Shown here one piece after another: positions 1 to 7,995 of a DNA stretch of 45,720 nucleotides. Source of the stretch: Campylobacterota bacterium (lineage in GTDB: Bacteria > Campylobacterota > Campylobacteria > Campylobacterales > Nitratiruptoraceae). The stretch is taken from NCBI GenBank assembly GCA_013153715.1, contig JAADDW010000002.1, forward strand, positions 1-45,720, given 5' to 3'. The notes beneath the pieces are model-generated. The model saw only the letters and a list, made by a program, of their open reading frames with translations. It did no database searches and was not told where the DNA came from. The position numbers were made by a program, and so were the translations under genes. Positions within the stretch are counted from its first letter, which is position 1. Each line of letters starts with the position of its first letter.

Positions 1-584
1 AGAGGCTCATCTCCCTCATCCAGGGGCGTATTCCGCCAAATGCCCACTCGGTCATCAACGGAATAGAGTGGGCCTTCAGCATCGCCAACATGAGTGAGAT
101 ATACAGAAACCTCCAGCGGCTGGCCACCCACCTCCACTACTTCGAGGAGAGCGAAGATAGGGTGATCTCCTTTCTGGCCCCCCGTTTCAAAGAGTTTGTC
201 AGACGGCTCAACAAAAGGAGCCTCGGGGAGTTCCAGTTCGCCCTAGCCCAATTCTTCAGTGAGCGGGAGAATAGCGCCCTAGGATATGTGGCCCTTGCCG
301 AGGCCATTGTGACCAAGATAGGGGAGAAGTGGGGACTCGATGAGAAGGCCCTCCAAGATCAGAAGGAGCGGGAGAAGATTAAGGAGTGGATCAGAGGGGG
401 ATTTGCCAGGGAATTCCCCAGCTCCCATCCGAGGAGACAATTGGCCACCCTCTACAGCAAGGTCGGCACTATCCGTAACAACATCTGCCACCAGCTGGAG
501 AACAGCAAAAATGCCAAACATGATGTTGAAAATCTCCCCCACTACCTCCAGAAGGCTCGGAAGCTCATGGGAGAGGTGGTCTGA
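1..584 (+). CDS. C-terminal part of a HEPN-domain protein, CARF-HEPN (Csx1/TM1812)-like, 5' end outside window
   Basis: The frame is open from base 3 to the stop at 582-584, so the gene starts upstream of the window. An internal ATG at 90 is unlikely to be the real start because the frame continues before it with plausible sequence. The visible part is all helical. Near the end is RNNICH (Arg codon at 474, His codon at 489), which fits the R-X4-6-H catalytic motif of HEPN ribonucleases, with the usual polar residue after Arg. Before it, a helix pair around FQFALAQFF and GYVALAEAIV resembles the C-terminal region of CRISPR-associated CARF-HEPN proteins of the TM1812/Csx1 group, activated in type III systems by cyclic oligoadenylate. 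The CARF half and any cas genes would lie upstream, unseen. It converges on the M14 gene with an 11-base gap. The HEPN call is fairly good; the CRISPR assignment is an inference. A HEPN toxin of another system is the alternative. Confidence 0.55.
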   Translation, partial: RLISLIQGRIPPNAHSVINGIEWAFSIANMSEIYRNLQRLATHLHYFEESEDRVISFLAPRFKEFVRRLNKRSLGEFQFALAQFFSERENSALGYVALAEAIVTKIGEKWGLDEKALQDQKEREKIKEWIRGGFAREFPSSHPRRQLATLYSKVGTIRNNICHQLENSKNAKHDVENLPHYLQKARKLMGEVV

Positions 585-595
585 GGGAGTTCTCC

Positions 596-3160
596 TCACG
601 GCTCGTAGTGGAGAATGACCGGTTCCGAGTAGTTGGGGACATTGTCATAGGTGAAGAGGGCGTAGTATTTGGCGATCTTGGTATTGCCGAAGTTGTCGTA
701 GGTGTACTCATCTTTACCGGCATAGATTTTGACCCCGTCGTAGGGGTTCTTGGGGGGGTGGAACCGGTTACGGACCACAAAGGTCCCGACAAAATCGGGA
801 TCCTTGGGGTTCTTCCAGGTCAGTTTGACCATCCCCTTCTCGATGGTCGCCTTCACACCGCTCACCTGTCCCACAGGGGCTTTACGCCTCTTGATATATT
901 TGGTGGTCAGCTTGACCGATTTGGGGTGGAATTCGACCAGATGGTTCTTTGTGGCCGACGCCTTGGTGGGGCGGATCAGAAAGCCCACCCGCCTTCCCGC
1001 TTCGTGGGCATTCTCCAACTCAATTCTGCTGGCTGTGTCGAAGAGGAAAAAGTGTTTCTGCTCCTTCTGGAGCTCCTCTTCACTCACCTCGTAGTCGATG
1101 TAGCTAATGGCCTCCCGCCGTTCGATCTGGTCGTAGCTGGGTTCTGTAGGGTCGATGAACTCAATGAGATACCGGATATCCTCGCCGCTCCGCTTTATCG
1201 GCCTATTGACCAACTCTATGAAGGCCTCGGTGATGACGGTCAGATCGGCTTCGGGAAGGGCTTGGAGATCGAACTCCATATAGCCATAGACCACATCCCC
1301 ATCTCTATCGAACCCCGTCTTGAGGAGACCACTCTCCACCTTCTCCTTGGAGATGGTCTTCAGGATCAGGGGCTCTATATCGAGCTGGGCCGATGGGATT
1401 GTATATTTGATGTCCAGATGGGGGCGGTAGTGGATCCCCCCTCCGTAGGGCCCGTAACCGATGTCGAACATCATCATCTGGCTATCGGCACCCAGGGGGA
1501 GCTCCTTGGGTCCCTGCATTCGGAAGAGGACCACCCCCTTCTCGATCTGCCGTTCCAGGAGCCGCCGCTCATACTCGTTGAGCTCCCAGGTCTTCCAGAT
1601 CCCCTGGGTCAGCTGTTGGGATGGAATGGTGTCCCCCAAAGTCTGGATCACCTTGGCCTGGTCGATCTGTTGGAAGGAGGCCAGATCCTCCACCTCCTCG
1701 ATCATACTGAGGGACCACTCCCCAAACTTCTCGATCTTCACATTGACCCTGTTGAGGGGGTAGAGGCTGATTCGGGCCTCCTTGATAATGGCGTTGGGGG
1801 GGAGGTTGGTGAGTCTGAACCCCATGACCCCGTAGCTCACACCCAACCTCTTATTGACCCCGACGAAGAGGGAGTTTTTCCCAAAGTGTTCCGGGTTCTT
1901 GGTGGACTTTTCTGCCACATAGCCGATCTCCTGGGGATAGGGGAAGATGCTCCGGAAAAATTCGTCCCGCTCCAGCTGGGTCATCACCTTGACCTGGGGA
2001 GCAAATCCCCCCTTGTGGCGGGTCACCATATCGACGGGACGGATATAGTAGAAGTAGAGTTTTCCCGAAGCCCTGTCCCGATCCTGGAAGGTGAGCCTCT
2101 TGGTCGTTCCGATGAGGGAGGGCTCCCGACACGCCTCCTTGTGGCGGCTGTTCCTGTAGATCTCAAAATAGACATGGGGATAGCGGGCGAGATCGTACTC
2201 CCAACTCAGCTGGACACAGTTGCTTCCGATCTCCTGGAGGGTGAAATTCTCCACCCTGGGAGGGCTGTTTTTAGCGTAGTTGTGGGCCTCCCCTAGGGCG
2301 TAGAGGAGGGCCGGAATGTTCTCGTCGATGCTCTCACTCATATTCTGGAGGTAGTCCGGAATGTTCCTGGTCCCCACCTCGACGACGGCGGCCAGAATAC
2401 CCTTGGAGTAGTAGTACTCCCGCCCACTGCCGCTAATCAGCTTTGCGGGAGGCTTTCCCCGATGGATCCCATACTTCCGCCCCGTCACTTTGTGGATCTC
2501 GTAGTTCATATTGGCGCAGAGGACATTGAGGTCGGTCCCATCGATCTCCGCCTCATGGTTGAATTTGTGGGCTGGGAAGAAGACATTGCCTTGGGAGTGG
2601 TAGTCCAAGGCGATGGTGATGTTGGGGTGGCTATCGACAAACTCCTTAATGGCCCGGGTCTCCGGTTCGCTGAAGGGCTCCGGCCCCCCGTAGACATTAC
2701 TCTTGGGGTCGTTGCTCTTCACCCAGCCGACGCCAAAGTTCCTGTTGAGATCGACCCCGTAGCTCCCGTCAGGGTTCTTCCGCCTATTCTTCCTCCAGAA
2801 GGAGTAGTGGAGCCGACTATACTCGAAGCCGTCGGGATTGAGAACGGGAACGATGTAGAGGGTGTTCTTGGAGAGGGCCTCGATGACCCTCGGATCGCTC
2901 TGGTGGTTGGTCAGGAGGTAGTCGATGAAGGCCAGGGCCAACTCGTTGCCAATCCACTCCCGAGCATGGATCGTCCCTGTGTAGAGGAGGGCCGGCTTGA
3001 GGTCGGCAAACTCCACATTGAGGCTGACGGTGGCCAGGACGATGGGACGGCCCTCCCAGGTCTCACCGATCGACTGGATTTTGATGAGGTGGGGGTACTC
3101 TTTGACCCGCTCCTCAAGGATTGTGAGTGTATCCCGATAAGATCTATACCGATGTTTCAA
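596..3160 (-). CDS. Multidomain zinc carboxypeptidase, M14 family, without signal peptide
   Basis: 854 residues. The N-terminal 290 residues form an M14 carboxypeptidase domain. Zinc ligands are H65 and E68 (HARE) and H188 (DYHSQG), the substrate-binding DLNRNF lies at 137-142, and the catalytic Glu is E261 (VVEVGT). These are all the residues an active enzyme needs, so it should remove C-terminal residues from peptides or proteins. A fibronectin-III-like segment follows (about 300-390), then two beta-rich segments (about 410-580 and 590-750) and a last FnIII-like segment (about 765-854). The protein begins MKHRYRSYRD with no signal peptide or propeptide, which is unusual for M14A enzymes and suggests an intracellular role or non-classical export. 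It is the third gene of an operon: its ATG at 3160 overlaps the end of the ATP-grasp/HhH gene by 17 bases. The context suggests it trims products of the two upstream ligases; the substrate is not visible. Confidence 0.85.
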   Translation of the reverse strand: MKHRYRSYRDTLTILEERVKEYPHLIKIQSIGETWEGRPIVLATVSLNVEFADLKPALLYTGTIHAREWIGNELALAFIDYLLTNHQSDPRVIEALSKNTLYIVPVLNPDGFEYSRLHYSFWRKNRRKNPDGSYGVDLNRNFGVGWVKSNDPKSNVYGGPEPFSEPETRAIKEFVDSHPNITIALDYHSQGNVFFPAHKFNHEAEIDGTDLNVLCANMNYEIHKVTGRKYGIHRGKPPAKLISGSGREYYYSKGILAAVVEVGTRNIPDYLQNMSESIDENIPALLYALGEAHNYAKNSPPRVENFTLQEIGSNCVQLSWEYDLARYPHVYFEIYRNSRHKEACREPSLIGTTKRLTFQDRDRASGKLYFYYIRPVDMVTRHKGGFAPQVKVMTQLERDEFFRSIFPYPQEIGYVAEKSTKNPEHFGKNSLFVGVNKRLGVSYGVMGFRLTNLPPNAIIKEARISLYPLNRVNVKIEKFGEWSLSMIEEVEDLASFQQIDQAKVIQTLGDTIPSQQLTQGIWKTWELNEYERRLLERQIEKGVVLFRMQGPKELPLGADSQMMMFDIGYGPYGGGIHYRPHLDIKYTIPSAQLDIEPLILKTISKEKVESGLLKTGFDRDGDVVYGYMEFDLQALPEADLTVITEAFIELVNRPIKRSGEDIRYLIEFIDPTEPSYDQIERREAISYIDYEVSEEELQKEQKHFFLFDTASRIELENAHEAGRRVGFLIRPTKASATKNHLVEFHPKSVKLTTKYIKRRKAPVGQVSGVKATIEKGMVKLTWKNPKDPDFVGTFVVRNRFHPPKNPYDGVKIYAGKDEYTYDNFGNTKIAKYYALFTYDNVPNYSEPVILHYEP

Positions 3161-4574
3161 TCTCTCCCTTTTTCTCTCGATTTCTCTTGAAGGTCTCCCA
3201 CCCCTCTAGGAGTTTCTGGAGCCTCTTCTCCTTGATCCCCTTAATCTCCAGAAGGGCTTCTGGCTGGTGTTCCAGGTTGTAGGCGATATTGAAGAGATCG
3301 ATCTGCTTGGTGATCTTCTTGGCCCTCTTCTCCCCGAGAACTCCGGCGAGGAACTGCCAGAGCTCCTCTTCGGTGTAGGGGAGCTCCTCTTCCTCGCTGG
3401 GCTCCTCGAAGGTGTGCTCCTCGCCCCCCTCTGTTCCCTGGGGGGCTGGCTGGGCCCAGAACCCTCTGCACCTGTGGCTGAAATCCCACTCCTCACTGGG
3501 CCACTCCTCAAAATCCCTCTCCTTGACGGCCTCCATGGGGTACTGTTCGTCCAGCTCCCAGATTTTGTGGACGGCCCCCTCCTCATCGACTTTCTGGCGG
3601 TGGAGGAAGATGGCTCCGTCGTAACTGGGGGTATAGCGGCCAAAGGTGATATACCGCATCGTCCTCAAGAGGGAGCTGTCGATCTTGCCCAGCTCCTCCC
3701 AGTTGTAGATGGGGATATTGGGTTTGGGGAAGCGCCCCTCACTGAGGAGCCACATCAGATACTGGCCGATCCAGTCCCGAATGTAGGGGAAGGCCGCAAA
3801 GGCTGTAGCACATTCGAGAATACGGTACTCTCCATCTTTCCCGACAGCTATGTCGCAGGCCCAATATTCGGCGTTTGCCGCCTTACTCACCTTGACGGCC
3901 AGATCGAGGACCCCCTTGGGAACATCCATGTAGTCCATGCTCCCCCCCTGGCTGGTATTGGTGAGCCAGTGGCCCTCGGGAGGCCTCCTCCAGAAGGCGC
4001 AGACCGGCTTGTGGCCGATGAGCATAACCCGAATGTCGGCCTCCATGGGAACAAAATCTTGGACATAGATGGGGCAGTATCTCCTGGAGGTCAGGAGCTC
4101 CTCGGCCTCCTGGAAGCTATCAACCTTGTGGACATAGTACCCCCCGTAATTGCTGGGGCCGTAGCTCCGCTTGATGATCTTGGGGTAGCTGGTCTTCCGG
4201 AGGAACTCCATCCCCTCCTCCCTGTCGTAGAAGATGTAGGTCTTGGGGACAGGAATGTTGTACTTCCAGCAGAAGCGGGTCACATTCTCCTTGGATTTGT
4301 TGGCAAACTGGCTGTCCAGACTGGGAATGAACCGGACATGGGGGAGCTCCCGGGCTATCCTCCGGAATGTCTCGTAGGCTGTGGCCGGGATATTCCCGAT
4401 GAGGACATCGATCTTCTTCCTCTTGACCTCCCTGATGAACCGCTCCTCATCCCCTTTCCAGTGGTAGACAACACTCTCGATCTTGTCGGGCCACCCCCGA
4501 AAGTTGGAGCGGTCGAAGAAACGGAGGACATAGTCCATGTAGAGGAGACCTATCTTTGGAAGTCGTTTACCCAT
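3144..4574 (-). CDS. RimK/YheC-like ATP-grasp protein with C-terminal helix-hairpin-helix
   Basis: 476 residues. A RimK-like ATP-grasp fold covers about 85-290: lid helix NKSKENVTRF (92-101), Lys-containing strand PKIIKRSYGP (131-140), the YVQDFVPMEADIRVML segment (170-185), TNTSQGG (205-211) and metal-site region DIAV...RILECATAF (241-259). Proteins of this fold ligate amino acids to carboxylates using ATP. In RimK the last metal motif is E-x-N; here it reads E254-C-A, so the Asn is missing and activity may be altered or lost. After an acidic Glu-rich linker (about 385-405) comes a helical tail with a helix-hairpin-helix-like motif (LLEIKGIKEKRLQKLL, about 441-456), usually a DNA- or protein-contact module. 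The gene overlaps the upstream ligase by 8 bases (ATGGGTAA) and the downstream M14 gene by 17, so the three are translationally coupled. The substrate is unknown. Confidence 0.75.
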   Translation of the reverse strand: MGKRLPKIGLLYMDYVLRFFDRSNFRGWPDKIESVVYHWKGDEERFIREVKRKKIDVLIGNIPATAYETFRRIARELPHVRFIPSLDSQFANKSKENVTRFCWKYNIPVPKTYIFYDREEGMEFLRKTSYPKIIKRSYGPSNYGGYYVHKVDSFQEAEELLTSRRYCPIYVQDFVPMEADIRVMLIGHKPVCAFWRRPPEGHWLTNTSQGGSMDYMDVPKGVLDLAVKVSKAANAEYWACDIAVGKDGEYRILECATAFAAFPYIRDWIGQYLMWLLSEGRFPKPNIPIYNWEELGKIDSSLLRTMRYITFGRYTPSYDGAIFLHRQKVDEEGAVHKIWELDEQYPMEAVKERDFEEWPSEEWDFSHRCRGFWAQPAPQGTEGGEEHTFEEPSEEEELPYTEEELWQFLAGVLGEKRAKKITKQIDLFNIAYNLEHQPEALLEIKGIKEKRLQKLLEGWETFKRNREKKGEIETSV

Positions 4575-5472
4575 TTTTCACCTTTCTATCTATGAGTTCT
4601 GCTATCTTCTGAACCTTCTTCTCATTGAAATTCAACCCCATCGCCTCCTGTTCCGGTGTGGCGAAGGCCGGGATACCATTGATCTCCAGGACAACATACT
4701 CCTCCCGCTCCCGATCGTAGATAATATCGACTCCGGCGATCTCTATCCCGATGGCCGCCGCCGCCCGCTGGGCCAGTCGGATCACCTCATCCCCACAGTC
4801 GTCCCGGAGGATAACACTCCCGCCGCTGGTCACATTGGTCCGCCAATCTCCCTCCCGAGCCTTCCGCCCGTAGCAGGCGATAAACTCCCCATCGACTAGA
4901 TCGACTCTGAAGTCGCTTCCGTCGTAGTCGATGAACCTCTCAATGTAGAAGAACCGGAGATCGGTCTGGTTCAAAAATGGGAGAATCATATCCAATTTAT
5001 CTTTACTATCGACCAGGGCCATACCGATACCACCCCAGCCATCGACGGTCTTGAAGACCGCCTTCCCCCACTCCAAGACCTTGGCCCGAATGGTCTCCAC
5101 ATCTTCCCGATGGCAGAGGAAGTAGTCGGCCGTCCTGATCCCTGCCGACCTCAGGAGATCGTTGGTCTTAAACTTATCCTCGCTGATCCGAAAGGCGTCG
5201 AAGTTGTTGATACAGGGGATATGGCGGTCCAGCTGTTCATACATATAGACCTGATAGACCGTCTGTTCCCCGGCATTGTAGCTGAAGAAGATGTCCAACT
5301 CATCATAGAGGTTGACCCCGTTGAAGAGCATCTTCCCACTCTCAGCCACAGCGTACCGAAGGTTGAGACCTGTAGTGGAGCTGTGGCCCATCTCCCTCAG
5401 GAGCTGGACCAGTCTCGCTTCGATCCGATCCCCACCTCCGTTCTGGTAGATCCAGAGTCCCACATGCGCCAT
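4567..5472 (-). CDS. RimK-type ATP-grasp amino-acid ligase (alpha-L-glutamate ligase family)
   Basis: 301 residues, the usual RimK length. An N-terminal pre-ATP-grasp domain (1-90) is followed by the ATP-grasp domain: nucleotide lysine and glycine loop FKTVDGWGGIGM (140-151), RimK signature DFRVDLVDGEF (187-197), GDWRTNVTSGG (208-218) and the Mg site VDI...VLEINGIPAF with E263-I-N265 intact (248-270). Known relatives (RimK, LysX, CofF, RIMKLA/B) add glutamate or similar residues to a peptide or small-molecule carboxylate, so an ATP-dependent ligase in the cytosol is expected. It is the first gene of a three-gene operon with the second ATP-grasp protein and the M14 peptidase. The ATG at 5472 has AAAGGACTCCT just upstream. 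The acceptor cannot be read from the sequence. Confidence 0.82.
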   Translation of the reverse strand: MAHVGLWIYQNGGGDRIEARLVQLLREMGHSSTTGLNLRYAVAESGKMLFNGVNLYDELDIFFSYNAGEQTVYQVYMYEQLDRHIPCINNFDAFRISEDKFKTNDLLRSAGIRTADYFLCHREDVETIRAKVLEWGKAVFKTVDGWGGIGMALVDSKDKLDMILPFLNQTDLRFFYIERFIDYDGSDFRVDLVDGEFIACYGRKAREGDWRTNVTSGGSVILRDDCGDEVIRLAQRAAAAIGIEIAGVDIIYDREREEYVVLEINGIPAFATPEQEAMGLNFNEKKVQKIAELIDRKVKNG

Positions 5473-5490
5473 AGGAGTCCTTTAAGAGTT

Positions 5491-5509
5491 CATTTTCTAT
5501 AATTAGAAT
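5491..5509. promoter_or_regulatory. Shared divergent promoter region with palindromic -10
   Basis: The 80-base gap between the divergent rimK-like and M20 genes contains TATAAT on the plus strand at 5498-5503, inside the inverted repeat TTCTA-TAAT-TAGAA (5496-5509). The repeat also offers a TATAGA-like -10 on the minus strand. No clear -35 is seen on either side. Long A runs follow at 5514-5533. Joint control of the two transcripts is an inference. Confidence 0.4.
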
Positions 5510-5552
5510 GGTACAAAAAAAGGTGTGAAAAAAAAAGTGGAAAAGGGGTTCC

Positions 5553-6668
5553 ATGGAGTACGATTTTAGTGAACTGGCCGAGGTGATCAGGATCAACTCC
5601 TATACCAAAAATGTGGAGGGGGTCAACAGAGTTGGAGAGCTCTTCCGGGAGAAGCTGGAGGAGCTAGGGTACGACTGTGAAAAGATTAGGAGCGAGATCT
5701 ACGGGGACCACCTCTACTTCCACGCCCCATCTACCAGGGAAGGGAAGGGGAGGATCCTCCTCCTGGGCCACCTCGATACGGTCTTCCCCCCGGGAACCTT
5801 CGAAGAGTTCAGGGAGGATGGAGAGTGGATCTACGGCCCCGGGGTCTGCGATATGAAGGGGGGGATCATGGTCATGGTGGAGGCCCTCAGGACCCTTCCA
5901 GAGATTGCCAATATCGATATTCTTCTGGTCAGCGACGAGGAGATCGGGAGTGACGATTCCCGGGTCCACACCAGACGGATCGCCGGGGAGTATGACTACA
6001 CCCTGGTCTTCGAGGCGGCAGGCCCCCACGGAGAGGTTGTGACGGGACGCAAGGGGATAGGAACCTTCTATATCGACATCGATGGGAGGGCGGCCCACGC
6101 TGGAAACAACTATAGGGATGGGATCGACGCCAACGCCGAGCTGGCCCACAAACTCCTCTCCCTGGTCAACCTTACCGATGTGGAGGAGGGGACCACCGTC
6201 AATGTGGGGAAGATTGAAGGGGGAATAGGGGCCAACACAATCAGTCCCCACGCCCACATGGTCTTTGAGGCCCGTTTCACCAAGGCGTCAGAGAGAGATC
6301 GGGTCCTCCAATCTATCAACCAGATCGTTAATACCCCCTTCATTCCTGGGACGAAGGCCACCCTCCGGGGAGGGTTGCAACGGGATGTTATGGAAGAGAA
6401 TAGGGCCCAGAGGGAGTTTCTCAAACTCTTGGAAGAGTGGAGTGGAAAGACAATTCCTACAGAACGGAGGGGAGGGGGGAGTGATGCCAACATAGCCGCC
6501 AGCGCCGGTTCTACCACCTTAGATGGATTTGGTCCCTACGGAGATGGAGACCATACAATCCATGAGAGGGCGAGTAAGAGGAGCTACATGGATAGAATAG
6601 AGTTGGTGAGTTCCATATTCAGAGGCTTTCTCGCCCACCAACCTAGCGGCCGTTCCACTTCTTCCTGA
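5553..6668 (+). CDS. M20 family metallopeptidase, carboxypeptidase G2 (glutamate carboxypeptidase)-like
   Basis: 371 residues. M20 di-zinc residues are all present: H73 and D75 (GHLDTVF), the bridging D100 (VCDMKGG), the general base E129 with E130 (SDEE), E154 (VFEAAG) and the last ligand H337 (DHTIHE). The small dimerisation domain (about 165-285) includes GRAAHAGNNYRDG. The overall pattern is closest to carboxypeptidase G2-type enzymes, which release C-terminal glutamate from acylated or peptide substrates. No signal peptide is seen, so it should be cytosolic. It is divergent from the RimK-type ligase and probably shares its promoter region, which fits a make-and-trim pair acting on glutamyl amides (inference). 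Its last 26 bases overlap the convergent membrane-protein gene. Broader-specificity M20 aminoacylase is the alternative. Confidence 0.82.
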   Translation: MEYDFSELAEVIRINSYTKNVEGVNRVGELFREKLEELGYDCEKIRSEIYGDHLYFHAPSTREGKGRILLLGHLDTVFPPGTFEEFREDGEWIYGPGVCDMKGGIMVMVEALRTLPEIANIDILLVSDEEIGSDDSRVHTRRIAGEYDYTLVFEAAGPHGEVVTGRKGIGTFYIDIDGRAAHAGNNYRDGIDANAELAHKLLSLVNLTDVEEGTTVNVGKIEGGIGANTISPHAHMVFEARFTKASERDRVLQSINQIVNTPFIPGTKATLRGGLQRDVMEENRAQREFLKLLEEWSGKTIPTERRGGGSDANIAASAGSTTLDGFGPYGDGDHTIHERASKRSYMDRIELVSSIFRGFLAHQPSGRSTSS

Positions 6669-7041
6669 GCTCCTTCTGCCTCTCCAGAAACCGTTTGATG
6701 AGGGCTCCTGTATTGAAGCCCAGCCGCTCCAAGGTCTTCTCCTCGTCGAGGCCGGCCCCCTTGGCCGCCGAACGGGCAACCGACTCGCTCTCCAAAATCA
6801 GGTTGAGGTCGATGTGGCGCCGGTGGAGGTAGTTGAAGAGCCGCCGAACCTCCCACTCCTCAAAATCTCTGGAGGCCAGCATGGAGGAGAAGAGTCTGTA
6901 CTGCTCCCTCCGCCTCTGGAACCGCATATACCAGAGGGCGAAGAGGGTGATGAGGGCGATCCCCCCCAGGATGAGGAGGGCCACCTTGAGCTCTGCCGTC
7001 AAAATCGGTCCACTGTGGAATTTGAAGAGTGTTGTCTCCAT
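6643..7041 (-). CDS. Small membrane protein of unknown function
   Basis: 132 residues. One clear transmembrane segment lies at about 16-44 (ELKVALLILGGIALITLFAL). A basic, helical cytoplasmic tail follows (RRREQ, then alpha-helical segments ending RQKELRKKWNGR). I recognise no enzymatic motif. It starts only 3 bases after the stop of htpX on the same strand, so it is the last gene of an htpX operon and may take part in membrane protein turnover; this is guilt by association only. Its 3' end overlaps the convergent M20 gene by 26 bases. Confidence 0.6.
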   Translation of the reverse strand: METTLFKFHSGPILTAELKVALLILGGIALITLFALWYMRFQRRREQYRLFSSMLASRDFEEWEVRRLFNYLHRRHIDLNLILESESVARSAAKGAGLDEEKTLERLGFNTGALIKRFLERQKELRKKWNGR

Positions 7042-7044
7042 CTG

Positions 7045-7923
7045 TTACAACCTGTATCCCATCTCTTGCGCTACTTCCCGAATATGCTCCAATCTCTTCT
7101 CAATGGGTGGGTGGGAGGAGAAGAGATCGAGGAAACCGACAATTCCAAAGGCCTTCATATCGCTGGGGAGGGCCACCTCCTCCTTCGGGATCTGACCCAG
7201 CTTGGCCAGGGCGTAGTAGATCCCCTGGGGTCCATCGAGTCTGACAGCCCCTTCGTCGGCCTTGAACTCCCTATATCGGCTGAACCACATGGCCAACATT
7301 GTGGCGAAGATGGTCAAGACCATCTCCAAGACGAAGCTGATGGCCATGTAGGCAAAGGGGGAGGGGTTCCCCTCCTCATCTTTGGGGGCGAGAATGTTGG
7401 CCAGGAGCCGTGAGAAGAAGAAGACAAAGGTGTTGAGAACCCCTTGGAGGAGGGCCATAGTCACCATGTCCCCATGTTTGATATGGCTGATCTCATGGGC
7501 CAGGACCCCTTCCACCTCCTTCTCGTCCATGAGTTCAAAGAGGGAGGTGGAGACAGCCACCAGGGCGTTATCCCTGTTCCACCCTGTGGCAAAGGCGTTT
7601 GGGGGACCCTCGAAGATCCCGACCTCCGGCATTCCTATTCCGGCCTCCCGGGCCAACTTCGCCACAGTATCGACCAGCCACCGCTCCATCTCATTTCTCG
7701 GCTCCTCTATAATTTCGACCCCCATCTGCATCTTGGCCATCCACTTGGAGAGGAAGAGGCTGATGAGGGAGCCGCTGAAGCCGATGATGAAGGAGAGGAC
7801 CAGGAGTCCACTCACCGTATTCTGATCGATCCGGAGCCCGAAGAAGTGCTCCAGAACGAAGATGGTCAGGTAGATAGAGGCCATAACGGCCAGGTTCATC
7901 AAGATAAAGAGAACAATACCCAT
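7045..7923 (-). CDS. htpX: HtpX-type membrane zinc metalloprotease (M48)
   Basis: 292 residues, the normal size for HtpX. Two N-terminal membrane helices (about 4-28 and 38-60) precede the protease domain. The active site is HEISH (H143, E144, H147), with the third zinc ligand E219 in SRYREFKADEGA. Two more hydrophobic stretches lie around 155-180 and 190-213. HtpX degrades damaged inner-membrane proteins together with FtsH. The ATG has a strong ribosome site (AAAAGGAGGAG). The gene is co-directional with the small membrane protein downstream and has its own extended -10 promoter upstream. Confidence 0.93.
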   Translation of the reverse strand: MGIVLFILMNLAVMASIYLTIFVLEHFFGLRIDQNTVSGLLVLSFIIGFSGSLISLFLSKWMAKMQMGVEIIEEPRNEMERWLVDTVAKLAREAGIGMPEVGIFEGPPNAFATGWNRDNALVAVSTSLFELMDEKEVEGVLAHEISHIKHGDMVTMALLQGVLNTFVFFFSRLLANILAPKDEEGNPSPFAYMAISFVLEMVLTIFATMLAMWFSRYREFKADEGAVRLDGPQGIYYALAKLGQIPKEEVALPSDMKAFGIVGFLDLFSSHPPIEKRLEHIREVAQEMGYRL

Positions 7924-7956
7924 AAACTCCTCCTTTTATCCCTGTGTTCTGGAGCC

Positions 7957-7965
7957 TTTATAGCA
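7957..7965 (-). promoter_or_regulatory. Extended -10 promoter of htpX
   Basis: On the minus strand the sequence reads TGC-TATAAA, an extended -10 (TGnTATAAT type), about 35 bases before the htpX start. No convincing -35 is seen, which is common in Campylobacterota sigma-70 promoters. Confidence 0.45.
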
Positions 7966-7995
7966 CATTTTGGTTACCGGAGAGCTCCTACTTCT

